A stretch of 64,000 nt of DNA from Hyphomicrobium nitrativorans NL23 (GTDB lineage Bacteria; Pseudomonadota; Alphaproteobacteria; Rhizobiales; Hyphomicrobiaceae): NCBI RefSeq assembly GCF_000503895.1, contig NC_022997.1, positions 2,607,821-2,671,820 of the forward strand, given 5' to 3'. Made by a program: the position numbers and the translations under genes. The notes below the pieces were generated by a model. That model had not been told where the DNA came from. It worked only from the letters and a program-made list of their open reading frames with translations, and did no database searches. This document shows, piece by piece, positions 48,882 through 57,667 of the stretch (the stretch's first letter is position 1; each line of letters begins with the position of its first letter).

Positions 48882-51764
48882 CTACTCCGCAGCCTCGGCT
48901 GGTACGATGCGGCGTGTCAGTTCGGAGAACTCCTCGTACTCCTCCTGGTAAGCCGTGGGACCGTTGGAGCGTGCGACCTCGACCGCCGTCACCTTGAACT
49001 CGGGGCAGTTGGTCGCCCAGTCCGAGAAGTCGGTGGTGATGACGTTGGCCTGCGTGGTCGGGTGGTGGAACGTCGTGTAGACGACGCCCGTCGCCACGCG
49101 GTCGGTGATCACGGCACGGAGCGCGGTCTCGCCCGCGCGGCTTCTCACCGTCACCCAATCGCCGTCCTTGATGCCGCGATGCTCGGCGTCGAACGGATTG
49201 ATCTCAAGCACGTCCTCGGGGTGCCATGCCGTGTTCTCGGTCCGGCGTGTCTGCGCGCCGACGTTGTACTGCGACAGGATACGGCCCGTGGTCAGAATGA
49301 GCGGGAAGCGTGCGCCCGTCCGCTCGTCCGTCGGGATGTACTCGGTGAGCATGAACTTGCCCTTGCCGCGGACGAACTCGTCCACGTGCATGATCGGCGT
49401 ACCGTCGGGCGCGTCGTCGTTGCAGGGCCACTGGATCGAGCCGTGCTCGCGGATCTTCTCGAACGATACGCCCGTGAAGGTCGGGGTGAGGCGCGCGATC
49501 TCGTCCATGATCTGAGACGGATCGGTGTAGTTCCAGTCGAGGCCCAGCTTCTGGGCGATCAACTGCGTGATCTCCCAATCGGCGTAGCCGTTCTTCGGCG
49601 TCATCACCTTGGTGACCATCTGGATGCGACGCTCCGCGTTCGTGAACGTGCCGTCCTTCTCCAGGAAGGTGCAGCCCGGCAGGAACACGTGCGCATAACG
49701 CGCGGTCTCGTTGAGGAAGAGATCCTGAACGACGACGCATTCCATCGCCGCGAGGCCCGCAGAGACGTGATGCGTGTTGGGATCGGACTGAAGGATGTCC
49801 TCACCCTCGATGTAGATGGCCTTGAAGGTGCCTTCGATCGCGGCGTCCAGCATGTTCGGGATGCGGAGGCCCGGCTCCGGATCGAGCGTGCAGTTCCACT
49901 CCTTCTCGAAGGCCGTGCGCGTTTCCACGTCCGAGATGTGACGGTAGCCGGTCAGCTCATGCGGGAACGAGGCCATGTCGCACGAGCCCTGCACGTTGTT
50001 CTGGCCGCGCAGCGGGTTCACGCCGACGCCCGTGCGGCCCATGTTGCCCGTCGCCATCGCGAGGTTGGCAATGGCCATGACGGTGGTGGAGCCCTGCGAG
50101 TGCTCGGTGACGCCGAGGCCATAATAGATGGCCGCGTTGCCGCCGGTTGCGTAAAGGCGAGCCGCGCCGCGGATCAGCTCCGGGTCGACGCCCGTGTACT
50201 GCGCCATCGCCTCGGGAGAGTTGACCTCCTGGGAGACGAACTCGCACCACTCCTGGAACTCGTCCCAATCGCAGCGGGCGCGGACGAACTCCTCGTTGAC
50301 GAGGCCTTCGGTGACGATGACATGCGCCATCGCCGTCACGACGGCGACGTTGGTGCCCGGCTGCAGCGGCAGATGGTAATCCGCCTTGATGTGGGGCGAG
50401 TTGACGAGGTCGGTGCGCCGCGGATCGACGACGATCAGCTTGGCGCCTTCGCGGATGCGCTTCTTCATGCGGCTGCCGAAGACCGGATGCGCGTCCGGCG
50501 GGTTGGCGCCGATGACGAGGATGACGTCGGTGTTCTCGACCGAGTCGAAGTCCTGCGTGCCCGAGCTTTCGCCGAACGCCGTCTTGAGGCCGTAGCCGGT
50601 CGGCGAGTGGCAGACGCGGGCGCAGGTGTCGACGTTGTTCACGCCGAAACCGGCGCGGATGAGCTTCTGCACGAGGTAGGCTTCCTCGTTCGTGCAGCGC
50701 GACGAGGTGATGCCGCCGACGGCGGTGCGGCCGTACTGCTCCTGGATGCGGCGGAAATCGCCCGCGACGCGCGCGATCGCTTCCTCCCAGGAGACCTCAC
50801 GCCAAGGATCGGTGATCTTGTCGCGCACCATCGGCTTCGTGATGCGGTCCTGATGCGTGGCGTAGCCGTAAGCGAAGCGGCCCTTAACGCAGGAGTGGCC
50901 GCGGTTGGCCTTGCCGTCCTTCCACGGCACCATGCGCACGACTTCCTCGCCGCGCATCTCGGCCTTGAAGGCGCAGCCCACGCCGCAGTAGGCGCAGGTG
51001 GTGATGACGGAATGCTCGGGCTGGCCGATCTTGATGACGTCCTTCTCGGTGAGGGTCGCCGTCGGGCAGGCCTGCACACAGGCGCCGCACGATACGCACT
51101 CGCTCGACAAGAAGTCTTCGCTCATGCCCGGCGACACGCGGCTGTCGAAGCCGCGGCCCGAGATCGTGAGCGCGAAGGTGCCCTGCACCTCCTCGCACGC
51201 GCGGACGCAGCGGTTGCAGACGATGCACTTCGAGGGATCGTAGGAGAAATACGGGTTGGTCTCGTCCTTCGAGAGCCAGAGATCGTTGGCGGCGCTATCG
51301 AGGCGGCTCTTCTCGAACACGTGGTTGGCGCCGTCGTAGCCATAACGCACGTCGCGCAGGCCGACTGCGCCGGCCATATCCTGCAACTCGCAATCGCCGT
51401 TAGCGGCGCAGGTGAGGCAATCCAGCGGATGGTCGGAGATGTAAAGCTCCATCACGCCCTTGCGGATGGCCGCAAGACGCGGCGTCTGAGTCTTGACCGC
51501 AATGCCGGGGGCGACGGGCGTCGTGCAGGAAGCGGGCGTGCCGTTGCGGCCTTCGATCTCGATCAGACAGAGCCGACAGGAGCCGAAGCTCTCCAGCATG
51601 TCGGTTGCACAGAGCTTCGGGATGGTGGTGCCCATCTCCATGGCTGCACGCATGATGGATGTGCCCTCAGGCACCGTGACCTCGACGCCGTCGATGGTCA
51701 GGCTCACCATTTTTTCGGACTTGGACGCGGGGGTCCCGTAATCCGTTTCTTTGATCAGGGCCAT
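48882..51764 (-). CDS. fdsA: NAD-dependent formate dehydrogenase alpha subunit FdsA
   Basis: A 960-residue molybdoenzyme oxidising formate to CO2 in the cytoplasm. Order: N-terminal [2Fe-2S] domain (Cys 52, 63, 66, 80); a Cys cluster at 116, 119, 125; two [4Fe-4S] motifs (Cys 180/183/186/190 and 223/226/229/233); a further [4Fe-4S] (Cys 257, 260, 264, 292); then the bis-MGD domain with the metal-ligand Cys 385 in ARVCHSPTG and its following His. The C-terminal molybdopterin-binding domain ends VVYTTFHHPTTQANVITTDFSDWATNCPEFKVTAVEV. Coupled to fdsB (stop and start five bases apart). Confidence 0.96.
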   Translation of the reverse strand: MALIKETDYGTPASKSEKMVSLTIDGVEVTVPEGTSIMRAAMEMGTTIPKLCATDMLESFGSCRLCLIEIEGRNGTPASCTTPVAPGIAVKTQTPRLAAIRKGVMELYISDHPLDCLTCAANGDCELQDMAGAVGLRDVRYGYDGANHVFEKSRLDSAANDLWLSKDETNPYFSYDPSKCIVCNRCVRACEEVQGTFALTISGRGFDSRVSPGMSEDFLSSECVSCGACVQACPTATLTEKDVIKIGQPEHSVITTCAYCGVGCAFKAEMRGEEVVRMVPWKDGKANRGHSCVKGRFAYGYATHQDRITKPMVRDKITDPWREVSWEEAIARVAGDFRRIQEQYGRTAVGGITSSRCTNEEAYLVQKLIRAGFGVNNVDTCARVCHSPTGYGLKTAFGESSGTQDFDSVENTDVILVIGANPPDAHPVFGSRMKKRIREGAKLIVVDPRRTDLVNSPHIKADYHLPLQPGTNVAVVTAMAHVIVTEGLVNEEFVRARCDWDEFQEWCEFVSQEVNSPEAMAQYTGVDPELIRGAARLYATGGNAAIYYGLGVTEHSQGSTTVMAIANLAMATGNMGRTGVGVNPLRGQNNVQGSCDMASFPHELTGYRHISDVETRTAFEKEWNCTLDPEPGLRIPNMLDAAIEGTFKAIYIEGEDILQSDPNTHHVSAGLAAMECVVVQDLFLNETARYAHVFLPGCTFLEKDGTFTNAERRIQMVTKVMTPKNGYADWEITQLIAQKLGLDWNYTDPSQIMDEIARLTPTFTGVSFEKIREHGSIQWPCNDDAPDGTPIMHVDEFVRGKGKFMLTEYIPTDERTGARFPLILTTGRILSQYNVGAQTRRTENTAWHPEDVLEINPFDAEHRGIKDGDWVTVRSRAGETALRAVITDRVATGVVYTTFHHPTTQANVITTDFSDWATNCPEFKVTAVEVARSNGPTAYQEEYEEFSELTRRIVPAEAAE

Positions 51765-51768
51765 TGTC

Positions 51769-53352
51769 CTACTCCGCTGCCTCGGCCAACTTCGTCGCCG
51801 GCCGGCCGAAATCCTCGGGGAAATGCGTCAACGCGCTCATCACAGGATATGGGGTGAAGCCTCCCAAAGCGCAAAGGGAGCCGAACTTCATCGTGTTGCA
51901 GAGATCTTCAATCACGGCGAGGTTCTTCTCCGGCTCGATGCCGGCGATCACCTTGTCTACGGTCTCGACACCGCGTGTGGAGCCGATGCGGCAGGGCGTG
52001 CACTTGCCGCAACTCTCGACCGAACAGAATTCGAACGCAAAACGCGCCTGCTTGATCATGTTGGCGGTGTCATCGAACACCACAACCCCCGCGTGGCCGA
52101 TGAGGCCATCCCGCGCTGCGAAAGCCTCGTAATCGAACGGCGTATCGAAGTAGCCGCGGGGGAAATAGGCGCCGAGCGGACCGCCGACCTGAACCGCCTT
52201 CACCGGGCGCCCGGTGATCGTGCCGCCGCCGATGTCGTCGACGAGTTCGCCGAGCGTGATGCCGAAGGCGGTCTCGAACAGGCCGCCATATTTCAGGTTG
52301 CCCGCAAGCTGGATCGGCATCGTGCCGCGCGAGCGGCCCATGCCGTAGTCGGCGTAGGCCTGTGCGCCCTTGTCGAGGATGTACGGCACCGCCGCCAGAG
52401 AAAGCACGTTGTTGATGACGGTCGGCTGGCCGAACAACCCTTTGTGAGCGGGAAGCGGCGGCTTGGCGCGCACGAGGCCGCGCTTGCCTTCCAGGCTTTC
52501 CAGAAGCGAGGTTTCCTCGCCGCAAACATAGGCGCCCGCGCCGATCCGCACTTCGAGGTCGAAGGCGTAGTCCGAGCCCTGGATCTTCTTACCGAGGTAA
52601 CCCGCGTTGTGCGCCGCTGCGATGGCCTGATTCAAGGCGATGGCGGCGTGCGGGTATTCCGAGCGCAGATAGATGTAGCCCTTGGTGGCGCCGACGGCGA
52701 TGCCGGCGATCGTCATGCCCTCGACGAGCACGAAGGGATCGCCTTCCATGATCATGCGGTCGGCAAAGGTGCCGCTGTCGCCCTCGTCGGCGTTGCAGAC
52801 GATATACTTCTGCTGGCCCATCGGCGTGTCGTGGACCGTCTTCCACTTGATGCCGGTGGGGAAGCCCGCGCCGCCGCGGCCGCGCAGGCCCGACTTCGAC
52901 ACTTCCTCCACGATCTCGATCGGCTTCATGCCGAGCGCGCGCTCAAGCCCCTTGTAGCCGTCGTGAGCGCGGTAATCTTCCAGCGACACGGGATCGGTGA
53001 CGCCGCAGCGCACGAACGTGAGGCGCGTCTGGCGCGTCATGTAAGGGTGCTCTTCCACCGCGCCGATGGCGAGAGGGGAAGATAGAGTCGCCGCCTTGCC
53101 ATCCAGCAGGCCGGCCTTCACGAGACCGTCCACGTCCTCTTTGGCGACGGGGCCGAAGCCATAACGAACGCCGTCCTGCTCGACTTCGACGAGCGGTTCC
53201 AGCCAGAGCATGCCGCGCGAGCCGTTGCGGACGACGGTGACGTCAACGCCAGCTTTCTTTGCCGCGGCCGCAAGTGCGGTGGCAACGTCGTCCGCTCCGC
53301 AGGCGACCGCTGCGGCATCGCGAGGCACGAATACGCGAAGTGTCTTCGTCAT
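51769..53352 (-). CDS. fdsB: formate dehydrogenase beta subunit FdsB (NuoF-like)
   Basis: A 527-residue diaphorase subunit. The N-terminal part (VFVPRDAAAVACGADDVATALAAAAKKAGVDVTVVRNGSRGMLWLEPLVEV) is the NuoE-like thioredoxin fold lacking its Cys set. It is followed by the NuoF domain with FMN/NAD motif SKSGLRGRGGAGFPTGIKW, NADEGDSGTFADRMIMEGDP and the [4Fe-4S] site SVESCGKCTPCRIGSTRGVE. It passes electrons from FdsA to NAD. The ATG at 53352 overlaps the fdsG stop (ATGA). Confidence 0.96.
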   Translation of the reverse strand: MTKTLRVFVPRDAAAVACGADDVATALAAAAKKAGVDVTVVRNGSRGMLWLEPLVEVEQDGVRYGFGPVAKEDVDGLVKAGLLDGKAATLSSPLAIGAVEEHPYMTRQTRLTFVRCGVTDPVSLEDYRAHDGYKGLERALGMKPIEIVEEVSKSGLRGRGGAGFPTGIKWKTVHDTPMGQQKYIVCNADEGDSGTFADRMIMEGDPFVLVEGMTIAGIAVGATKGYIYLRSEYPHAAIALNQAIAAAHNAGYLGKKIQGSDYAFDLEVRIGAGAYVCGEETSLLESLEGKRGLVRAKPPLPAHKGLFGQPTVINNVLSLAAVPYILDKGAQAYADYGMGRSRGTMPIQLAGNLKYGGLFETAFGITLGELVDDIGGGTITGRPVKAVQVGGPLGAYFPRGYFDTPFDYEAFAARDGLIGHAGVVVFDDTANMIKQARFAFEFCSVESCGKCTPCRIGSTRGVETVDKVIAGIEPEKNLAVIEDLCNTMKFGSLCALGGFTPYPVMSALTHFPEDFGRPATKLAEAAE

Positions 53353-53822
53353 GACTGCGCCTCTTTCAGAAGCTCGTCCAGCCGGTTCTCGTTGAGCCGG
53401 CCCACCACGCGGCCATCGATCATGGCCGACGGCGCGGTGGCGCAAAGTCCCAGGCAATAGACGGCTTCGAGTGTCACGCGACCGTCGGCGCTGGTGCTGC
53501 CGCATTCGACGCCCAAGCGGCTCTCGGCGCGCTCGACCAAGCTATCGCAGCCCATCGCCTGACAGGCCTCGGCGCGACAGAGCTTCAGGACGTGCTTGCC
53601 CGGCAGTTCGGGGCGGAAATCGTGGTAGAAGGTCACCACGCCGTGGACCTCGGCGCGAGACAGGTTCAGCTCCCGGGCAATGACCGGGACCGTCTCCTGG
53701 GGCACATGGCCGAACGCGTGCTGAAGAGCGTGCAGAATGGGCATGAGCGGCCCCTCCAACGCCTTATGCTGCGCGATAATCTCGACCGTGCGCTCCTCGC
53801 TCCATGGCTCGAAGCGGCTCAT
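53349..53822 (-). CDS. fdsG: formate dehydrogenase gamma subunit FdsG (NuoE-like)
   Basis: A 157-residue [2Fe-2S] protein. Text: EGPLMPILHALQHAFGHVPQETVPVIARELNLSRAEVHGVVTFYHDFRPELPGKHVLKLCRAEACQAMGC, then LEAVYCLGLCATAPSAMIDGRVVGRL. The four ligand Cys are in CRAEAC and CLGLC. It is the first gene of the fds operon. The ATG at 53822 has GGAGGG seven bases upstream; the frame to 53834 adds four residues only. Confidence 0.95.
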   Translation of the reverse strand: MSRFEPWSEERTVEIIAQHKALEGPLMPILHALQHAFGHVPQETVPVIARELNLSRAEVHGVVTFYHDFRPELPGKHVLKLCRAEACQAMGCDSLVERAESRLGVECGSTSADGRVTLEAVYCLGLCATAPSAMIDGRVVGRLNENRLDELLKEAQS

Positions 53823-53858
53823 TGGGCCCTCCACTTGTACTTTATAGTTATTAGACTT

Positions 53859-53925
53859 TAGATCGCTTCTAGGGACCCTCAGGTCAATAGCGCTATTTCG
53901 TGCGACGATAGAGCGCGTCTATCGT
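53859..53925 (-). promoter_or_regulatory. fds promoter and LysR-type operator candidates
   Basis: On the minus strand TTGACC (53882-53887) and, after 17 bases, GATCTA (53859-53864) form a possible promoter ending about 40 bases before fdsG. The perfect palindrome AATAGCGCTATT (53886-53897) overlaps the -35. A second, ACGATAGA-GCGCG-TCTATCGT (53905-53925, 8-bp arms), lies next to the lysR stop and could be a further operator or a weak terminator of lysR. Inference from structure and position. Confidence 0.5.
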
Positions 53926-53926
53926 C

Positions 53927-54877
53927 TCAGGAGCGCCCCTTTGCCCGCGGCGCTCCGTCGGCCGCAGCCCTGTCGGCTGCAGCGTTCGCCTTGAATTGCG
54001 ACACGACCCGTTTGGCGTGCGCCAAAAAGGCCGCCACAACAGGCGAGTGCGGCTCTCTCTTGGTTACGATCAAACCGATCTTATGGGTCACCGTCGGCTT
54101 GACGAGCGAGATCGACCGGAGGCGGCTGGGGCGGTCGAGGGTCTCGGCCAGACGGGACGGCAGGATGCTCGCCCACTCTCCGGAGCGGACGTGAGCATAA
54201 AGAACAAGCATCGAGTTGCTCTCCAATGTCGGCGTCTGCTTGGCTCCGGCTTCCTCCAAATGGCGGTCGATGAGGCGCCTGTTCTGCATGTCGGGGGTGA
54301 GCAGACAGAGGGGAAGCTCGCCAGCCTCCGCCCACGTTACTTGCTCGCGCTTGGCGAGCGGTGATTCCGGCGCAACCAGAAGGACGTATTGCTCGTCGTA
54401 AATGCGGGTGGTGTCGAAGCGGGGCGGAGGCTCGGTATCCACGTAGGAGATCCCGATATCCACCTCCAGGTTTTCCAGCCGATCGAGGATGGCATCCGAC
54501 GTCATCGACAGGACGGTGAGGTGAACGTCGGGATAGCGGCGGCGCATCGGCACGGTGAGTTCGGCCAGGAAAGGCAGAGACGTCGGGATGACCGCGAGAC
54601 GAAGGTGCCCCGAGAGGCCCTTTTTGAGCGCTTCGATCTCCTGGCGCATGGCGCGCGTATCGCCCACGATGCGCCGGGCCCAATCGAGAATGCGCTCGCC
54701 TTCGGGCGTGAAGCAGCGGAACCGCGAGCCTCGCTCCACGATCAGCACGCCGAACTGATCCTCCAGGCTTTTCAAGGCTGAAGAGAGCGTTGGCTGGGTC
54801 ACACCTGCCGAGTCGGCCGCTTTGCCGAAGTGGCGTTCGCGGGCCAGTGCCAGGAGCAGTTCGAGTTTGTCGATCAT
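53927..54877 (-). CDS. LysR family transcriptional regulator of the fds operon
   Basis: A 316-residue LysR regulator. N-terminal winged HTH: IDKLELLLALARERHFGKAADSAGVTQPTLSSALKSLEDQFGVLIVERGSRFRCFTPEGERILDWARRIV. Then a periplasmic-binding-like effector domain (LSGHLRLAVIPTSLPFLAELTVPMRRRYPDVHLTV). Such genes commonly precede fds operons in methylotrophs and rhizobia, so it likely controls formate dehydrogenase. It is in the same orientation with 104 bases to fdsG. The start codon lies 8 bases from the end of a CTAG element and no ribosome binding site is seen. Confidence 0.9.
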   Translation of the reverse strand: MIDKLELLLALARERHFGKAADSAGVTQPTLSSALKSLEDQFGVLIVERGSRFRCFTPEGERILDWARRIVGDTRAMRQEIEALKKGLSGHLRLAVIPTSLPFLAELTVPMRRRYPDVHLTVLSMTSDAILDRLENLEVDIGISYVDTEPPPRFDTTRIYDEQYVLLVAPESPLAKREQVTWAEAGELPLCLLTPDMQNRRLIDRHLEEAGAKQTPTLESNSMLVLYAHVRSGEWASILPSRLAETLDRPSRLRSISLVKPTVTHKIGLIVTKREPHSPVVAAFLAHAKRVVSQFKANAAADRAAADGAPRAKGRS

Positions 54878-54885
54878 AATGCAGT

Positions 54886-55156
54886 CTAGGTCGTGAACTC
54901 ATAAATGGATGGGCATTGACGCGAGGACTTTCGTGCTGTCGACAGGAGCGGAAGCGCAGCAAACCTCATGGTTTGGAAGCTTTTGCGACGCATCGGCAGT
55001 GCGAAAGGACCGCGCCCCTGCGGGGTGAGCCAAGCAAGCCCAATGGCGGCGTTAAACCGCTTGCCCGATGCGTAAGCATCGAGCTGCGCGCTTTTCCTGG
55101 CCCTTGGGCTTGCTTGGCTCATCAATATCCCATCCATTTATGAGTTCACGACCTAG
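54886..55156. repeat. CTAG-bounded structured element, copy E3 (271 bp)
   Basis: Perfect 28-bp terminal arms (54886-54913 and 55129-55156) begin CTAGGTCGTGAACTCATAAA. They differ from copy E2 at bases 6-11 on both arms in a matched way. A perfect 17-bp internal helix (55027-55043 with 55104-55120) also differs from E2 in a matched way. Hairpins CGATGC-GTAA-GCATCG and GCAAACC...GGTTTGG recur. It lies directly upstream of the lysR start codon, so lysR transcripts probably pass through it. The rest of the gap (55157-55487) has no recognised gene. Confidence 0.88.
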
Positions 55157-55487
55157 AGCCGCTGGGCCTCGAGTATAGACGACGGGGGGCTCCGGCGCAC
55201 GGTCCACCGTGCACCGAAACGGCGATTTTCGACGGCCAAGCCCAGGGAAACCGGAAGCCGAAGTTAATGTATTGATTTCGGTTAGCTTTATTTCGCGACG
55301 CCGACGCCTGGTTTCGGACTGCAGGTCCGCGGCGCGGACCGGATAGAATGCGAGCGGCTTTCTTCAGTGTTCCTTCATCAACGCGTGAGGAAGACCATCA
55401 GACATCGTCTGAAAGACAGCGGAGTTAACCGCGTATAAGACGTTCCGGACCGAGCATTGCGCACGATCCTCCATGGAGTGCGTATTC

Positions 55488-56858
55488 ATGTCTGCGTCCT
55501 TTCCACAGCGGCCTGCCGCGTCGGAAATCGGCCGGGCCGTTCGCGAGGTCCCGCGCTGCCGGTCGATCGCGCGCGCGCCCCGCTTCGGCTCCGACGATAC
55601 CGGCAGCGTCGCCATCATTTTTGCCTTTCTGCTTCTGACGCTCTGTCTCTTCATCGGGGCGGCGGTCGACTTCGGTTCGGCGTTGCGCGCAAGGACCGTC
55701 ATGCAAGGGGCGAGCGATGCCGCGGTGCTCGCCGCTGCCACCCATCTCAAGACCTTTCCCAGCGATACGGCAACCGCCGAAACGAAGGCGCGGGCGGTCT
55801 ATCTGGCGAACCGGCAGGCGCAAGGCTTTACGATCAACGACGAAGACGTGCGCTTCAAGCTCACGCGCGAAAGCGACGGCGCATTGATGGCGGAGGCTTT
55901 CGCAGACGGCTCCGTTCCGACCCATTTCACCAAAGTCGTTCATATGAACAAGTTTCCCGTCTCGTCCTATTCGGCGGCGCGCATCGAGCGCATGAACATC
56001 GAAATGGCGCTCGTGCTCGACGTCACCGGCTCGATGTCGGGAAGCAAGCTCAGCACTTTGAAAGATGCCGCCAAAGGTCTGGTCGAGGACGTGATCTGGG
56101 ACGACCAGAGCGTGTGGAAGAGCCGGATTGCGCTGATCCCCTACTCCTACGCCGTCAACATCTCGGAACTTGCCGGACCGATTCCGACGATTTTCCCCGA
56201 CCCTGCTCATACATCGGACTGGAAGCTCCAGCCGGGCTGTGTGTCCGAACGTACAGATGCGGGCCGCTATAGCGACACCTTGGCGAGCGTCAACCGCGTC
56301 TATTCGGGCAATACCAATTGCGCGGTCCCGCCCGCGCGCGCCCTCTCCAGCAATACGGAGACGCTCAACAGCGCCATCGACGGGTTCTCGGCGCGGGGGG
56401 CCACGGCAACGCATGTGGGTGCGGCTTGGGGCTTCTATGCTCTCTCACCGACCTGGGCGGCGAGGTTCGGCCACAGCGTCAACCCCTACACGGACAAGGA
56501 TACGGCCAAGTATCTCGTGATCATGAGCGACGGCGACAATACCGTTCAGTACTGCGGAGCGGGGAGACCCGACCGGAACTCGATCGGCGTCTACAACGGC
56601 GGGACGAACCAGTCGAAGAAAGCGACGTGTACGGGCACGAGCGCCGATACGCAATTGCGCGAGATCTGCCGCAATGCCAGGGAAGAGGGGGGGATCGAGG
56701 TCATCACCGTCGGCTTCCAGGTTTCGAATGCGGCCCGCAATCTGCTGACGCAATGCGCCTCGCCGAAGGCTTATTACAATGCCAATTCAAACGATGAGCT
56801 GCGGCAAGCCTTCCGAGAGATCGCGTCGCGCGTGAACAAGCTGCATCTCTCTCATTAG
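55488..56858 (+). CDS. TadG-like pilus assembly / VWA domain protein
   Basis: A 456-residue membrane-anchored protein. The TadE/TadG-type N-terminal segment is DDTGSVAIIFAFLLLTLCLFIGAAVDFGSALRARTVMQGASDAAVLAAAT. The von Willebrand A domain has MIDAS-like DVTGSMSGSKL, LIPYSYAVN and LVIMSDGDNT, ending SNDELRQAFREIASRVNKLHLSH. It is typical of TadG proteins of Tad pili, but no other tad genes are nearby, so it is an orphan. The ATG at 55488 has GGAG nine bases upstream. Confidence 0.9.
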   Translation: MSASFPQRPAASEIGRAVREVPRCRSIARAPRFGSDDTGSVAIIFAFLLLTLCLFIGAAVDFGSALRARTVMQGASDAAVLAAATHLKTFPSDTATAETKARAVYLANRQAQGFTINDEDVRFKLTRESDGALMAEAFADGSVPTHFTKVVHMNKFPVSSYSAARIERMNIEMALVLDVTGSMSGSKLSTLKDAAKGLVEDVIWDDQSVWKSRIALIPYSYAVNISELAGPIPTIFPDPAHTSDWKLQPGCVSERTDAGRYSDTLASVNRVYSGNTNCAVPPARALSSNTETLNSAIDGFSARGATATHVGAAWGFYALSPTWAARFGHSVNPYTDKDTAKYLVIMSDGDNTVQYCGAGRPDRNSIGVYNGGTNQSKKATCTGTSADTQLREICRNAREEGGIEVITVGFQVSNAARNLLTQCASPKAYYNANSNDELRQAFREIASRVNKLHLSH

Positions 56859-56900
56859 AGATCTTTTACAGCGCGTTTGCCGTCGATGTATCCCAACACC

Positions 56901-56930
56901 ATGCGCCAGATCCTCCGGGATCTGGCGCAT
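56901..56930 (+). terminator. terminator hairpin after the TadG-like gene
   Basis: A perfect 13-bp stem ATGCGCCAGATCC / GGATCTGGCGCAT with loop TCCG, followed by GTTTCGTTTTC. It lies 43 bases after the stop codon. Confidence 0.75.
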
Positions 56931-57011
56931 GTTTCGTTTTCAGCCGTGATCGGGCCGGCGGGACATGGCACTCTCCGCTCGCGACGCGACACGGCATAGG
57001 TGCATCCCTTC

Positions 57012-57470
57012 ATGACACGCGACATCCGGCCGACGATCTGGCGCGCGGTTCTTGCCGCCGCACTTGCTGCATCGGCCGTCGCGGGCTGCACGGCATCGGG
57101 CCCGCCGGGAGCGAGCGGCGTCTCGGAACGCGCGGGCGATGACGGCGTCCGCCGGGAGCCGGTCGTCGCCGGGCGGCGCGCGCGTGTGTTCGTCATGGCC
57201 GGGTTCGACGCGGATTGCCGAAGCCAGCCGGAGCCGACGATTACCGTGACGGTACCGCCCGCGAAGGGAGAGGTTTCTTTCCAGCCGGGACAGCAAACGA
57301 CGATCCGCGCAAGTGCGGTCGGCACGTGCGCAGGCGCAAACGTCACAGGGACCGGCATCTATTACACCGCCCGCCCCGGCGAAACGGGACAAGATACCTT
57401 CACAATCTCGGCGCTATCCTCCAGCGGCAATGCGACGGAGCGCTCGTTTACGGTCACGATCGTCGACTGA
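57012..57470 (+). CDS. lipoprotein with an Ig-like beta domain
   Basis: A 152-residue lipoprotein. The signal and lipobox read RAVLAAALAASAVAGC (lipidated Cys about residue 26). The mature part is beta-rich: PEPTITVTVPPAKGEVSFQPGQQTTIRASAVGTCAGANVTGTGIYYTARPGETGQDTFTISALSSSGNATERSFTVTIVD, resembling a single cadherin/Ig-like domain. Starts at 57012 or 57000 in the same frame. Function unknown; likely outer-membrane attached. Confidence 0.72.
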   Translation: MTRDIRPTIWRAVLAAALAASAVAGCTASGPPGASGVSERAGDDGVRREPVVAGRRARVFVMAGFDADCRSQPEPTITVTVPPAKGEVSFQPGQQTTIRASAVGTCAGANVTGTGIYYTARPGETGQDTFTISALSSSGNATERSFTVTIVD

Positions 57471-57667
57471 CCGTTTGCCCATGGACGGGTGCTCGCGCGA
57501 TCGGCGGCATTGGGCGAAAGTCGAACCAATGAGCGATTGTCGCTCCCCCTCTCCGCCCCTTACTCTCCGGCCCTCAGGCTGCCCTCTCGCCGTTTCGCAT
57601 CCGCAGCGGCCCCTCTTGCATCGAGACAGCGGGCGATTTCGTCCGCCCGCTCGCCCAACCGGATCCC

